A stretch of 64,000 nt of DNA. It comes from Cyclina sinensis (Eukaryota; Mollusca; Bivalvia; Venerida; Veneridae). The stretch's first letter is position 1, and each line of letters begins with the position of its first letter. Shown in pieces: positions 47,691 through 59,516 of this stretch. The notes beneath the pieces were generated by a model, which did no database searches, was not told where the DNA came from, and worked only from the letters and a program-made list of their open reading frames with translations. The stretch spans positions 44,671,241 to 44,735,240 of the forward strand of contig JAAONU010000016.1 in assembly GCA_012932295.1 (NCBI GenBank), given 5' to 3'. Position numbers and translations under genes: made by a program.

Positions 47691-49295
47691 TGAAGCACAT
47701 CATTTTTAAAATTGAAACTGTTCCTATAGGCAAAAACCGGCTCTCAGCGGCAAACTTCTGACGATTTCCTAGAGTCATCGACGGTAAAAATCACATGAAA
47801 ACAGTTCTCTATATTAAGAATAGTAATTTCTCATTTCGTCTTGTGTTTGTTTGCAGTAATTTATATTAAAGCACAAAACCTTGGTATTTAAAAAGTGGCC
47901 GAATATTTATTACCTCTGAGAGTGAAATTTGTGTACTTTTTAAGGTGATTTTAAAACAATTATTTGATATAAGAAAAAGTACTATGACAGAAGTTTCTGA
48001 AATCATCTTGTAATAAAGAACCATATTTTACTGGTTAATAACTTTACAACAATATAGATGCAAAATGCATTAATTTTCAGAACTTAAACTTGGCGCAGAC
48101 GGCGTAATCTCTTAGCGCAGGTGGTGTAAGACAGTTAATATACTTGTCGCAAAATATGCTCAAAATGTCGACTTATTACGGTTCTGAGACCGCTGTGAAA
48201 CAATTGTTGATTAGTGACTTTAACTTAGAAATAAGCAGTAATGATCAACACCATCAGACTTTGATTTGTAGACCGTATGCTTGTATAACAATGTTTTTGA
48301 CAGCCATAGATGTTAACTTTAAGACTTTAGATATGCTTAGCAAATGTTGAAGAACAAATACGTCGGGTGTATTATCAGGCTATTTTGACGCGATATTCTC
48401 TTTAGAACACCATTATAGGATAAAAGAATATTCTTCTTTGTCAACTTTCGAAATGTTATATAAATTCTCCTTTTTAGCTCGTCTGTTTCGAAGCGATTAT
48501 GTCGAGCTATTGTGATCACTGGGCCATCGTCAAAAACAATAAGGCTTAGAAATTAGAAATTCGGTGTGCAGCATTGTCGAGTGGACCTCTACCAGGTTGC
48601 CTCGGGGGTCACTCGATTACTCACAACTTTTAAAATCTTCTTCTCTAAAACCGCGTGACTCAGAGCAAAGACACACACGCACGCACGCAGAGGTATTTCC
48701 TACCATTTTTCTTCTTCCTCCTTTTTTTGGTAGTTGCCGCCCCTTCCTTTACAATGTATTTTTGTCTAGTTTTGGATGCAGACTTCAACCGTGTCCTTGT
48801 TTAAATGGATAAACTTGACCTTGACATACTTTCCTAGTTTCATGTTTTATATTTGATATCGTTCATGCCCACTTTAACTTAATCTTATGTTGTATATTCA
48901 CCATCTGCCGTTCGACACACGCCGTAGGTTGGAATGACTAGCCCACCTCTCCCGAGCTTTGAGTTTTCTTAACAGTTACCCAGTAATTTAATAATGCTCT
49001 GTTCAGTTCAAACTTAAAATCTATTAATATGTCCGCGTTTTTGCAAATAAAACAGACGAACATTGGCGCCGTTCCGCGGTACTCATTTGAATTACACGTT
49101 CGTAAATTATGTAGTGACTTTACAAAAAGGGAAAAAAAGAGAGATAATTTGTGCTGAATAAAACTAATAAGTGGCACAGCATTGATCTAAACTTGTTTTA
49201 TGTTGTACGACTTTGCTAGCTTACTGGGTTTTGAGATCGTATTTTATTAAATTAAAATAGACTTTGTCGGCCCTTTATCTATTTCTTTTCGAAAG
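47691..49295. other. no confident gene
   Basis: Short frames only (60-82 codons). A run of ACACACGCACGCACGCA lies at 48670-48688. No splice-supported exon. Confidence 0.4.
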
Positions 49296-49401
49296 TCACA
49301 AAAATCTTTTATTCTTCTGGAAACCATTCCTTTTTACGTATGAAATTAACGCCAAATATGGTTGCAGACGATCCTTTATAACGCTGCCAGCAGAAGTTCG
49401 A
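49296..49401 (-). CDS. candidate exon P, unit II (open copy)
   Basis: The minus-strand acceptor AATCTTCTTTTCCAG (AG 49403-49402) is followed by one base and 34 open codons to a TGA. It reads Arg-Thr-Ser-Ala-Gly-Ser-Val-Ile-Lys-Asp-Arg-Leu-Gln-Pro-Tyr-Leu-Ala-Leu-Ile-Ser-Tyr-Val-Lys-Arg. Unit I aligns (Ile-Lys-Asp, Ile-Ser-Tyr) with a stop. The unit IV copy keeps an AAG acceptor but has diverged. It is about 800 bp downstream of Q unit II in minus-strand sense, so both could belong to one gene or to alternative ends. Confidence 0.35.
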
Positions 49402-50197
49402 CTGGAAAAGAAGATTCTTGTTAATGACGATTTGATAAAGTATTTCACGATAATTCCTGAATTTGTGATGTTTGGTTTCTGTGTCATAAGACAAATATAA
49501 TAATTACTATTCAAGTAATCTGTCGCCGTGAAGAATGAAACGAAAGAATGTCATTGTCTAGACTGAATGTAATGTGAATTTAAAAATGTCGGATTTTTTT
49601 TCTAAAACAATAATGTTTGTCCAGACAGATTTAAAGATTGAAAGAAGAAAATGTTATGACGTTTTATGATTAATTGACAGGTCTTAGATATAACTTGATT
49701 GTTTGGCACTGGTCTGGCAGTGGCGGTTTCGGGGTGACCACTCTCTGAAATAGTTTTAGTCTGGTGGAATGCTACGAAGATATTTCAGAGTTTGCCCTTG
49801 GGTCGTTATTGGCTTCCCCTTAGTGGTTAAATACTTTGGAGTTTTCAGTTAGGAATCCAACGGTCGAAAGTCCTGAAATTGATACCTGGCATTGGCAGTG
49901 AACGTTTACAATCTTTGTTTAAAGTTTGTGTCTGGATTCGTTTCAACTTCCATCCTTTTGGGGTTGGACACAGTTTTGAAGATTTAAAGAAAAGTATAGG
50001 AAACCTTTAAAGTATTCGTTTCATTAAAAAAAAAGAAAAAAAAACAAAAACAGATAACCTGGAGTTTTGTAGTCATCATGGCCATCTTAAAATATAATAC
50101 TTGTCGATTTTTCATGACGGTAGTAAACAAAGGCAGCTTTTGTAATCAGATATCACCGACTGTGATCTTTACTTATTCTCTTGACTCTTCCTGAAAA

Positions 50198-50317
50198 CTA
50201 AGTAAAACTCAGTTTGCGGTCTTCAATTTTTTCAAAGAGACTCAAGTTTATAGTGCATGACATGACAAATAGCGATAAGTCTATCCACTGAGACATATCA
50301 GTATCTGTTCGTGTCTC
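50198..50317 (-). CDS. candidate exon Q, unit II (open, shorter)
   Basis: The acceptor GTGATATCCTAG sits at the same point as in unit I. The frame gives 39 codons and a TAG. It starts Glu-Thr-Arg-Thr-Asp-Thr-Asp-Met-Ser-Gln-Trp-Ile-Asp-Leu-Ser-Leu-Phe-Val-Met-Ser and then leaves the unit I sequence. Substitutions relative to unit I keep the frame and include silent changes (GATACC/GATACT). Unknown function. Confidence 0.45.
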   Translation of the reverse strand, partial: ETRTDTDMSQWIDLSLFVMSCTINLSLFEKIEDRKLSFT

Positions 50318-50574
50318 CTAGGATATCACTTGTAGACATGAAAATCTTCAGTGGTAATGAGAACATCTTATCTCCGGAATTAATTCTAATAACAGATGTA
50401 AAGTGTTGTGTGTGAGAATAATACATAACAACACTAAGAATTACTGTGTTCGAACAACACAGTGTTGTACTGCAGTTTAGGCTGAATAATTCCGGCTCAC
50501 GAAATATACAAGTAGATACTCACTCAATAATTCATTATATATAATCATATAAAATGTATTCTGTCAGATCATTA

Positions 50575-50900
50575 CAATCAGATTGATCTGTGCGACCTCG
50601 AATGTGAATGCAATCTGTTTAAAGTATGCGACTGAACTATAAATGTTGTTAAAGTTACGCAACCTGGACTGTAAATGCAATTCTGTTGAACTATACATGC
50701 AATCTGTTGGCCTCTTAACGCAATCTGTTGGCCTTTAAACGCAATCTGTTGACGTATGCGACCTGGACTATTAATGCAATCTGATGTACTCGACTGGCGT
50801 ATAAATGCTATCTATTTTTCTATGCGTCGTGGATTATTTATGCAACTTTGTTGTTTACGATCTAGACTATTAATGCATGTTTGATGTATACGACTAACGA
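50575..50900. repeat. degenerate minisatellite (AATGCAATCTGTTG units)
   Basis: Units of about 21 and 33 bp share GCAATCTGTTG and TATGCGACCTGGACTATTAATG. Ten or so copies, strongly diverged towards the right end. Confidence 0.7.
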
Positions 50901-51349
50901 TATTTATCAAATATATTTATTATATTTCTTAAACTAGTTAAAATATTCCTTAAAAAAACTTCAATTTCTTCATCGTTGAGATGCAAAGGATGAACTTCAA
51001 AATAGAAGACAAAATGTTTCGTGAATTGCACGTACTATTCAGCAATTGTTCGTAATATACTTATTTATGCCCTGTTTTCGAGCACAGTTTATTAAACCGT
51101 TTCTTGTTGCAATGAATGCATATCTATTTATTTTATTCCGTGTTTTACGTGCTCAGCAAAGTCTCCATGTTAACACAGAAATAGCTGACCTTCTGCTTTT
51201 CAACATTATTTTCAGAAACCGTGGCCTCAATACAAATTTATTTTTCCGCCAAAAAAGCGTAATTCGAAAATTAACGTATTTGTCGTTTAAAAATGGAAAA
51301 TGCAATGTGCCTATCTTGATAAGAAATTCCTTGACAGAAAGCAAATAAA

Positions 51350-51590
51350 AATACAATATTTCAATCGCAAAGTAATAATTCCCTAAATCTCCTTCAATTA
51401 CTTCCATTATTGTAGTAATAGATAAGGGAAATAACCCATGATATGGAATAAAAGAAAACTCTGGCCGGGCTTTGTTTTATTGTGAAATTATTCTGTTATT
51501 TATATCTAGAATTTCCCTTTGCCTCGAGCGGTAATGCCAATTCCCTTAATGTTTTTGCTAGTTTCTAGAGAAAATAATTCAAAATAAACA
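51350..51590. repeat. duplicated block R, unit II (diverged)
   Basis: The block aligns with 58260-58500 through CGCAAAGTAATAATTC-like, TCAATTACTT, AAATAACCCAYGAYATG and GAATTTCC-like words, ending TTCAAAATAAA. The X-box-like site is decayed (GTTTCTAGAGAAAA). Confidence 0.45.
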
Positions 51591-51599
51591 TTAATTATA

Positions 51600-53399
51600 C
51601 TATTCTTGTGTTTGCTATAGCATGTGATGCTGAAGCAATATTTCTTTCGTTCATGACGATGCTTAAACAATGTTTCTGGTACCTAGTGAATAAACAGAAT
51701 CCCTTTATGATAATCTCTCCAGTCTATGCAACCAAAAGAAGCACTTGAAAGTCATCTTCTAGACTAAAAAGGATATTTTGAATAGACGTTGGAAGGTTAT
51801 TGGCAGTGTCTGTGTGAGTTCAAATAGTAGTAGTTTGCACTGCTAATTTGAAGTCATGAAACTCTGTCTCTTTGTAAACATGAATGCGATGCTTTTTCTC
51901 ATTGTTTTCTTAAATTCCCATTGTTTTGAAGCAGAGCCAAAACTATTATAAGTACACATAGGCGAGCTTGTGCCTGCAGATATTGTATTATTTCGACAAT
52001 GTCATATCGACATAAACATTGTATCATTCTTGAAAGGGTATAGTGGATGTGTACCTAATAATCAAAAGGTGACATTGAAGTTATAAAACTCAAATCTGTG
52101 AATGAAACACATAGACAACATATTTTTTTCTGAGGTTTTGTTCAATTAGCTAAGATTTTAATTCAGATATAACACTTTATTTAGACCGTCATATTTGGAA
52201 ACACGTTATAATTAATATAGTCAGTAAGAATGTTAAGCTACAAAAAAAAGCAAAAACATATTTTAACTCATATGTAGTCTCCGCCCGTTCTTTGGTTAAG
52301 CATATACCCTCCATTTATACATTTTAACGTTATCTGCTAGTTACGCCAAAACAGTAGTCTTGGGAGCGCTTTAGATATATTTGACCCAAACTCCACTTAT
52401 TCAAACTTTCTTGCGACAGTGCGAATGGTTTACTGTAGTCTTAACGTATAAGGTCAGCGACACATCATACACTTTTAATACCAGTCTGTGGCGCATATGG
52501 TATAATTCACGCCAATGTCATTTCCCCGTCATACATATTCATTTTATCGGATCGTTAAAGAAAGAATAATTTCCGTCCGGAACCGTAACTGTATAATACC
52601 AGCGCCGGCAGTGATCTGTACTTGATGGAAAAAGCTGAATTTCATAAAATAAATTTTATAAGCTGACTTGTAATCTGTATTATATTTCCTTTGTGACAAT
52701 CTCGATTGGTCATACTCGGTTTTGTGTGCTCTAATATACCTGTTAGAAAGTTGTTCACATGCGCTTTACAAGATATTATTGTTTTCGAATCTGCATTTGT
52801 TTGGCTAAATGTACACGTGTTTATTCCTAAACTCATCTGTCTAAACCCAGTAAATCTCTATGATGAATGGAAAAAGCCAACACCTTAGACTCAAGACTGA
52901 CCATGCCAAACTCAAGACTGACCATGCCAAACTGATATTCAGTCTAGCTTCATTTCAAGCACACCTTATAAATTCCGGCAGTTGATCTCAATAAATCACC
53001 TCAGGATATCATTGGTCATGTCTTTTCCTTCTGTAGATTTTTTTTCCAAATAGTATTTGTTTTGTTTGAAATAGCTTTTCCTTCATTTTTTTTTCTTGTT
53101 TATTTTTACAGGGCATATCCCTGTGCAGAGGAAGTTTTAATTTAATCTATTTCAAAATCTTAAGTCATTTAAAGATTTATGAAACGAAATAAGAAAGTTT
53201 TTAATATATAAAAGAAACAAATTAAAAAATAATTGTTCATGTTGCATCTTTTCCAAACCTTACTGTCGATAGTTATTGTTATATTGACGGAAGTTTTAAC
53301 TTAGGCTGACTTATGTAACGGCTTTATATAACGACTCTTTCTTCTGTATAGACGTATAATTTTCTTGCGTTTTTTTTAATGTTTCATTCCACAGTACAT
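51600..53399. other. no confident gene
   Basis: Short frames only. A 21-bp direct duplication (ACTCAAGACTGACCATGCC...) lies at 52889-52932. Confidence 0.4.
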
Positions 53400-53620
53400 G
53401 ACACTAATTTTGCAAATGGAGTTAGGATCTATATTTCCTAGAAGAGGATTGGCTTTTAGCGTAGTTGACGTGAAATATTACGATATATCTATGGGCCGAG
53501 ACATCTTGGTATCTCCATGTGTCTCATGGGGTATTACATGTAGACAGGGAAATTTACAAGGGTAATCAGCACCCGTTTTCTCCTGCATTTATTAGGAAAC
53601 CGAATGTAAAGTCTATGGCA
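53400..53620 (-). pseudogene. exon Q, unit III (broken)
   Basis: The minus-strand copy from 53525 reads Glu-Thr-His-Gly-Asp-Thr-Lys-Met-Ser-Arg-Pro-Ile-Asp-Ile-Ser and then TAA. After the stop the same frame still matches unit I (Ser-Thr-Thr-Leu-Lys). The acceptor AG is changed to AT. The flank GGGAAAT-TACA-GGTAAT-AGCAC matches unit I well. It is a paralogous exon that has lost function. Confidence 0.6.
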
Positions 53621-54179
53621 ATTTATTTCACAGTTTCCTTCAGATTTCTTATTATTTGTACTAAGTGTTGCATTAACCAAGTTGAATGTCACTTATTTGC
53701 TTCCTTTAAAATACTAGAATAGGCCTTCTACATGGATAGTTGTCATTGTCATGATGATCTATGGGATTGACTTTTCACACATCATTAAATAACCATGTCA
53801 CTAGGCAGCTGTTATTCATATGCCTATCGTTTCAACGATCACGAAAAGAAAATATAAGGCTTTCTTGGCGATTCGAATATGTTGATAAAAGAAACGTGAG
53901 CTTAACTGAATTCCGTAAAACACTGATTTCAGTTTTACGACTGAAATGTGTCGCATACGAACATTTGAAGTTTATTGGTTGCATAAGTATGTTTTGTACC
54001 TTTTACTCATTTTCTACACACTGTCTTAAACGAAAATTGCTATGAAGGAAGCAGAAGAAAAATATGTCAATGAAGCAGTTATTCAGTTGAGGTAAAAAGT
54101 GATTTGCAAATACTACATACATGTATTCCAAAAGTCAGATATTAGAAAAACAGCTATTTAGTTTCTGCGAACCCAGTCT

Positions 54180-54319
54180 TCGATGGCCTCATTGATAGGA
54201 CGTCTGAATACAGATCATGACAACGCGGTTCGATCCCTGGTCTGGTCTCAGATGTTGAGAAGGATGGTAAACCTAATTTCATTTAGGTTTCCAGAATGCT
54301 TCAAGAACAATATGTTTGT

Positions 54320-54374
<55 letters not shown>

Positions 54375-54400
54375 ATCAAAGAAAGAAGAAGAATGTGTAC
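54180..54400 (+). mobile_element. tRNA-derived SINE-like sequence with (CT)24
   Basis: A B-box GGTTCGATCCC (54227-54237) fits the consensus. About 42 nt upstream, TGGCCTCATTG is a one-off A box. The phrase GACGTCTGAATACAGATCATGACAACGCGG is tRNA-like. It is followed by a (CT)24 tract at 54324-54371. A long plus frame across it (54183-54644) results from the CT repeat and is not a gene. Confidence 0.6.
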
Positions 54401-54414
54401 AAGGTTGTGTTCTC

Positions 54415-54810
54415 TCCATTGCGAAGTTATTCAGCCCTATAACTACGTCACGTACTTGGCTTTATTTACGTTGGTAAACGTACTTGAGCTAGGACATGAA
54501 TTAAAAACTGACAAGCTACGGGATTTGTTTGATTATGAATTTATTCTAATATCCAGTCTTAACTTTATTTTCGCCTCCATAGTCAATTGGGTTCCATTGC
54601 AAATCACATTAACTCAATTTTGTCACCGTTTCTATGGAAACTGATGCAAAATAAATGACATTTCTTCGTCTGCTGAATGTGTGCTTGATACGTAAGGCGA
54701 CTAAGGCCTAATTTGTTCATTTTGGTGTTGGAACGGAATTAGACTGTTGAACGTAATAAATTATGCGGTTGTTGTTTTTTTATAACTTCGTTCGAAAGTC
54801 ACCCTCAGGA
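54415..54810. repeat. duplicated block R, unit III, with X-box-like palindrome
   Basis: The core TTTTGTCACCGTTTCTATGG and following AAACTGAT-CAAAATAAATGACATTTCTTCGTCTG is about 90% shared with unit IV. GTTTCTATGGAAAC (54628-54641) fits the RFX X-box pattern RYYNYYATRRNRAC. It is upstream of Q unit III in minus-strand sense. Confidence 0.65.
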
Positions 54811-55319
54811 CTGAAGAAACATTTTCATGTATCTATGTAACACTTACTATAATGCGTTAATGGCAAATTATTATTTTCCATAGTTGGTAGAAACAATACT
54901 ATATTAAGCCTTTTTTATGTTTGTTTATTTTACGAACCAAGAATACAGGCATGTCTGTCTTAAAGGCAAGGTTTTACTTTTTTAACTTGTAAGTTTAGGA
55001 CTACAAATACAATCTCCAAATTTTAACAAGGCGAAGTATATACCACCAAGTCCCTACATTCACATTACGGTATTATACAGAGTAACTATGACGTTACTCA
55101 CAGATTTGTGTTGAAGGCTCTAAAGTAAGTCCATGGCGTCTCTACGAACTGTTACAGTTAATTTTTCGAAGTGTTTAATATTACTCAGTTTCCGCAAATG
55201 CCAATAATATGACATTTCCAAAAATATTTCCCTTACATTTATATGCAAGACACACAACGTAATGCAAATATCATATAATTATTTTTTTTTCTTTTTGGAT
55301 AATAAATGCCGATATTGTG

Positions 55320-55430
55320 TGTGGTCATTTCAGGAGAAGAAGCTGCCTTAAAAAAGAAGTTAATCACCTTCTTGGTTTTCACGGCTGAACAATAAATTCT
55401 ATGATTGCCTTCCATTTTGCCATGTTTGAT
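55320..55430 (-). repeat. duplicated block P, unit IV
   Basis: GAAGAAGCTGCCTT-AAAAAAGAAGTTAATCACCTTCTTGG matches unit I with an acceptor-like AACTTCTTTTTTAAG on the minus strand (AG 55348-55347). The frame behind it is short and differs from the other copies. Confidence 0.45.
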
Positions 55431-55861
55431 TCTTCGTTAACAGGTGTAGGTTTCTGAACACAAACTTAAAATTGGTTATTTACAAAATGAGTCGGTTTGG
55501 TGCATATAAAGATCAAATGTCTGGTGGCAAGGTATAACTAGAGGATCTTTTAAAAGCCCTCAAACGTGTACGCTGGAGATATTCTTAAACATTTAACTTG
55601 TTTGTCGAAGTAATTGTTTTTTTCTGAAATAAATTACAAAGTTCAAAAAAATCCTTGCTTTGTGTATTTTTGCATTAGAAGATATAGATATAGTCTGTTT
55701 TCTAAATTTTACAGATTTTGTTTTGTTGCTTATTGCAGTATTTGTTTCATCTGCATACTGAAAAAAAGTTTTATATTGACATGGCCAGGATACTTATCTT
55801 TAGCTTTTTAATTAAGTTTAAAGATTTTCCAATAGATCTCATTCAGAATATACAGTACCAG

Positions 55862-56150
55862 CAGTAGCAGTAGGAAAAACGTGAAGTTGACAGTGGCAGT
55901 AAGAGCAGTAGCTACTGCTGTACTGCTACTGCCAACTTCACATCTTTTGTACTGTTACTGCTCCTACTGCTAATGCCAACTGCCAACTTCACGTTTGCCC
56001 ACTGCTACTGCTCTAACTGCCAACTTCACGTTTTTTCTACTGCTACTGCTCTTATTGCTACTGTCAACTTCATGTTTTTCCTACTGCTACTGCTCTTACT
56101 GCTACTGCCAACTTCACGTTTGCCCACTGCTGTGTAGTGCTACTGCTTAT
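55862..56150. repeat. inverted CAGTAG/CTACTG minisatellite
   Basis: The left arm (55862-55911) carries GCAGTAG and GTGAAGTTGACAGTGGCAGTAAGAGCAGTAG. From 55912 the same unit runs in the opposite orientation five or more times (CTACTGCT-N-CTGCCAACTTCACGTTT, about 37-51 bp apart). The turn is a perfect 16-bp palindrome, AGCAGTAGCTACTGCT, at 55904-55919. Confidence 0.85.
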
Positions 56151-56224
56151 TTCCTATACATATAATGCCCTTTCTATAATCAGATAATACTGGCTTCTCC
56201 TCATTTGTACTTGTATTAGTATTT

Positions 56225-56400
56225 ATTCATTCATTCTGTCTAGTCTTTCGGAATACTTCGTTAGACACCGCTTGGGACTTGGTACTTCCTGGCATAGGAT
56301 CGGATTGCAGCGTTTTTGACATGAAAAATAGATGCATCTATCTACAGAGACATTTCAGTGTCTACCTCTGTCGCCTTCTGTATGGCTTGCACATTGTGGA
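56225..56400 (-). pseudogene. exon Q, unit IV (broken)
   Basis: From 56374 on the minus strand, after an AAG acceptor at the equivalent place, it reads Ala-Thr-Glu-Val-Asp-Thr-Glu-Met-Ser-Leu and then TAG. A frameshift later, Met-Ser-Lys-Thr-Leu-Gln-Ser-Asp-Pro-Met-Pro-Gly matches unit I. The stop and frameshift make it a pseudogene copy. Confidence 0.6.
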
Positions 56401-58254
56401 ATCTATAATGAAGTCCATTGTCAAAGAAAATCAAACAAACTAATCTTAGAAGGCAATTATACAATACAAAAAGTGTGATACGTATAACATACAAATAAAT
56501 TAAATATTTAATAGTGATAGTTATCAGTTAATGAAGACATTTTTAAGACATAACTTAAGTAATAAAAACATACCTGTAAAAATGATACCATATAAATGAA
56601 TTATGATAGAATACAGGTATTTGCATTCAATGTATTTGCAAAACGTGAAACATTTTTTCTACCATTTTGTTCCTCTGTCTGTAAGTATATACAACATCTG
56701 ATCGAATGATTTAATCAGACAAGAACTTAATATATGTGCACCCTTTATCCTTTTGTTTTCTTTTTGATTGTAGCAAATATAATTATTTATTCTGTGAATT
56801 CCAAAACGTTTTTTTTTAATTTGAAGTCATTCATGATAAAGATTTGTTGAAACCGTGAGAAATAGATCAATCAAAAGACGCCAGTTGAACTGTTTAAATC
56901 AAAATTTACTGGTAGAAGTGTAGCCACAAAGTATGGCTTACTTAAGTTAAAATAGATTAAGTTATACCTTTTTTACTTTTTCTGAAAGCATGGTTACTGC
57001 TGATTTAAGTAGAATGCATAATTGTAATATTTTATGCTACGCGAAAGAGCCGCGATGAAAGAAGATTTATGTATAACATATATTCTGCAATCATTGTTTA
57101 CTAGACAAATTATTTCTCTTTAAAGCCCACAGACCAAGTAAGACTAAATCATAAGAAGACAGGGTTGAATGCATGCACCACACTGAATGCAAGTCTCTGT
57201 TCTCTTAAACAGAGCACTTCATGCTCACAACAATGGCTGTAAGATATTTGGCGCCAGTGCACAGAAAAGACTCTTTTTTTGACACTTTGGGTCATATATT
57301 CAGGAGTTATGGCGTTTAACTAATGTTAGCGCCGTATAGCAAATATTTCTGACGCTTTCAAGACTATTATAACGCTTCATAAGGTACAGAAAATCTTGTG
57401 TGTTATAGAGTTTTGGTTTAATAAGCTTGTTAAATCAGTTTTACTTTGTATAAATACTTTCTTTAACATTTTGACGCAGCTGTGGCACGAATTAAATTCT
57501 GTTCAGATAAAGAGTACTTTTGTTTAGAATTTTGCGGCGATGCATAATTCCGTCTACTACTAATTTTTCTAAGGTTCGTAACTTAAATGAATCACAATAA
57601 AGTACACAAGACAAATGAAGCATAGAATTTAATTCTCTGTCAGAAGGAAATTTGCTATCAGATGTCTAGTCGGTTCTAATTAGGTGTACAAGAAAAAACT
57701 TCTTATAACCCGATCGACTATTTTTCCGACCCTTGAATTTTACTGTTTCTCGTATTTCTGTCGACTTACCTTTCAAGCAATTTTCTAACGTTATGCAGCC
57801 GCTTATGTAACAAGTTTCTTTGTGACCTCTAGCGGTAGCAAAACGCCGGCCCTTATTGTTAGGATGAAAAAAAAGTGCAAATACATTAATTAAAGTAATT
57901 GCTTAACTCATAAAAATACAAAATATTATAATAGCTACAGCATATCAAGCATAAACAATCGATATTTTTTCTACACGATTAATGATTTCTAGATAAATAT
58001 ATTGTACGAAATAAATATAGTCAAACTGTCAAAAATTTAACTCGACAGACATACAGTAGAACTCCTTTTTCAAGTCTTCAAATATTACATAGATGGATCT
58101 GAGAGTTTCGTGGGGTTTGTTTGTTTAAGGAAATGAAATGTGACTGTTTTGATTACAGTTCTACAAACATCAGCGTAAACATCATTGTCTGATTTTACAA
58201 GAAACTTTCCCTGACAAAAGAAATAAAAAAGCAATTTCTAAAGCTAGTTTTATT
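56401..58254. other. no confident gene
   Basis: AT-rich. The segment near 57230-57310 (GGCTGTAAGATATTTGGCGCC) matches 45405-45430 (GGCTGTGAGAATTGGGGCGCC), a further shared block between units I and IV. No exon called. Confidence 0.4.
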
Positions 58255-58640
58255 CTTTCCATCGCGAAGTAATTCTCCCCTTGATCTACCTCAATTACTT
58301 TGCTTTTTTTACGTTAATTGACGCAAATAACCCACGACATGAAATAAAAAACAGACAAGCCACGGGATTTGTTTTTTATTATGAAAATTTGTTATTCCAA
58401 TCTCAAAATTCCATTTGCTTGTGTAGTCAATTGGCTTCCATTGCAGATGACATTTACTTAATGTTTTGTCACCGTTTCTATGGAAACTGATTCAAAATAA
58501 ATGACATTTCTTCGTCTGTGGAAAGCGCGCTTGATACACACGTCTTAATTTCTTCCTTTCCGTGTTGATGTGGAATGTGATTGTAGAATGTGGCGAATTA
58601 ATTCGGTGGTTTTCCTTTCGTCACTTCAGTCGCGAATTTT
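58255..58640. repeat. duplicated block R, unit IV, with X-box-like palindrome
   Basis: The block matches unit III through CGAAGTAATTC, GACAAGCCACGGGATTTGTTT, AGTCAATTGGCTTCCATTGC and the core with GTTTCTATGGAAAC at 58474-58487. On the minus strand the preceding 50 codons are open but the frame is not shared by other units, so I treat the block as regulatory or simply duplicated DNA. Confidence 0.6.
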
Positions 58641-59516
58641 GCAATCAAGATTAGCATATGAAAGGCATCTCTCAGACTTAAATAATTTTTAAATTGACAA
58701 TTTTTGCGACCACGTAATACAAGTTGGTATAATAAAGACATCATGTGTCTACGTGCTGTGTTCACTGTTTATTAGAAGTTAAAATCCCGCCAGTTTATGA
58801 CACCCTTATTTTGAACACAATACGTACATCTGCCCACTTAGTTACGTACGTTTTAGATCTGTCTTTCTTTTTTAATGGCCGAAACACTTTCGTTTTTAGG
58901 ACAAACATGTAGCGATTACTGTTGTATGGAAAAGGGATACAACTTCAAAAGCCAAACCGAAATACAAGATTGCAATAACACGTTATGGGACGTTACGAGG
59001 TAGCAGTGCAAAGTGAGCGCTTTGTACGTGATCATGGGATGCCTTTTTAAGACGAAAAAAAACCGGTTAATCTTTAAGTGACATCTTGTCGTGCTTTTCC
59101 TAGGTTTAATGTACAAAGTTGATCTTAACCGGTTGTATTGATCACTTGTAGTGGAAGGATCATACATTTTTACGCCCACAGTTACTTGTTAAACTGTTTT
59201 AACATGGTGTGTGTGTGGGATTCTATGTGTTTCTAACATGAAGTTATATTTCATTTTCCGAACATACTGTAAAATATGTTTTTGTTTTCTGAAAAGTTTT
59301 TAAAGTTTTTGCCTTCATCGCTTATACTTGTTTTCATATAAAAGAAATACCAAAGAGACAAAACCATATGATTTGAAAACGATTTAGATTTGGTTAAGTT
59401 GTTTTCCTAGAATACTGAATCATTTTTTGAATACCAATCTTATGCCCAAAAGGTTATGTTTATCATATCATAAATCACAGCTACCAAAGAAAATATTGAT
59501 AACTTATTTCGTCACT
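58641..59516. other. no gene seen
   Basis: Nothing with splice support. An 87-codon minus frame (58916-59179) has no motif. Confidence 0.4.

Noticed and set aside
54183..54644. 153-codon plus-strand open frame
   Set aside because: It runs through a tRNA-like SINE and a (CT)24 tract (Leu-Ser repeat) into block R. The frame is a by-product of simple sequence and is not kept in the other units.
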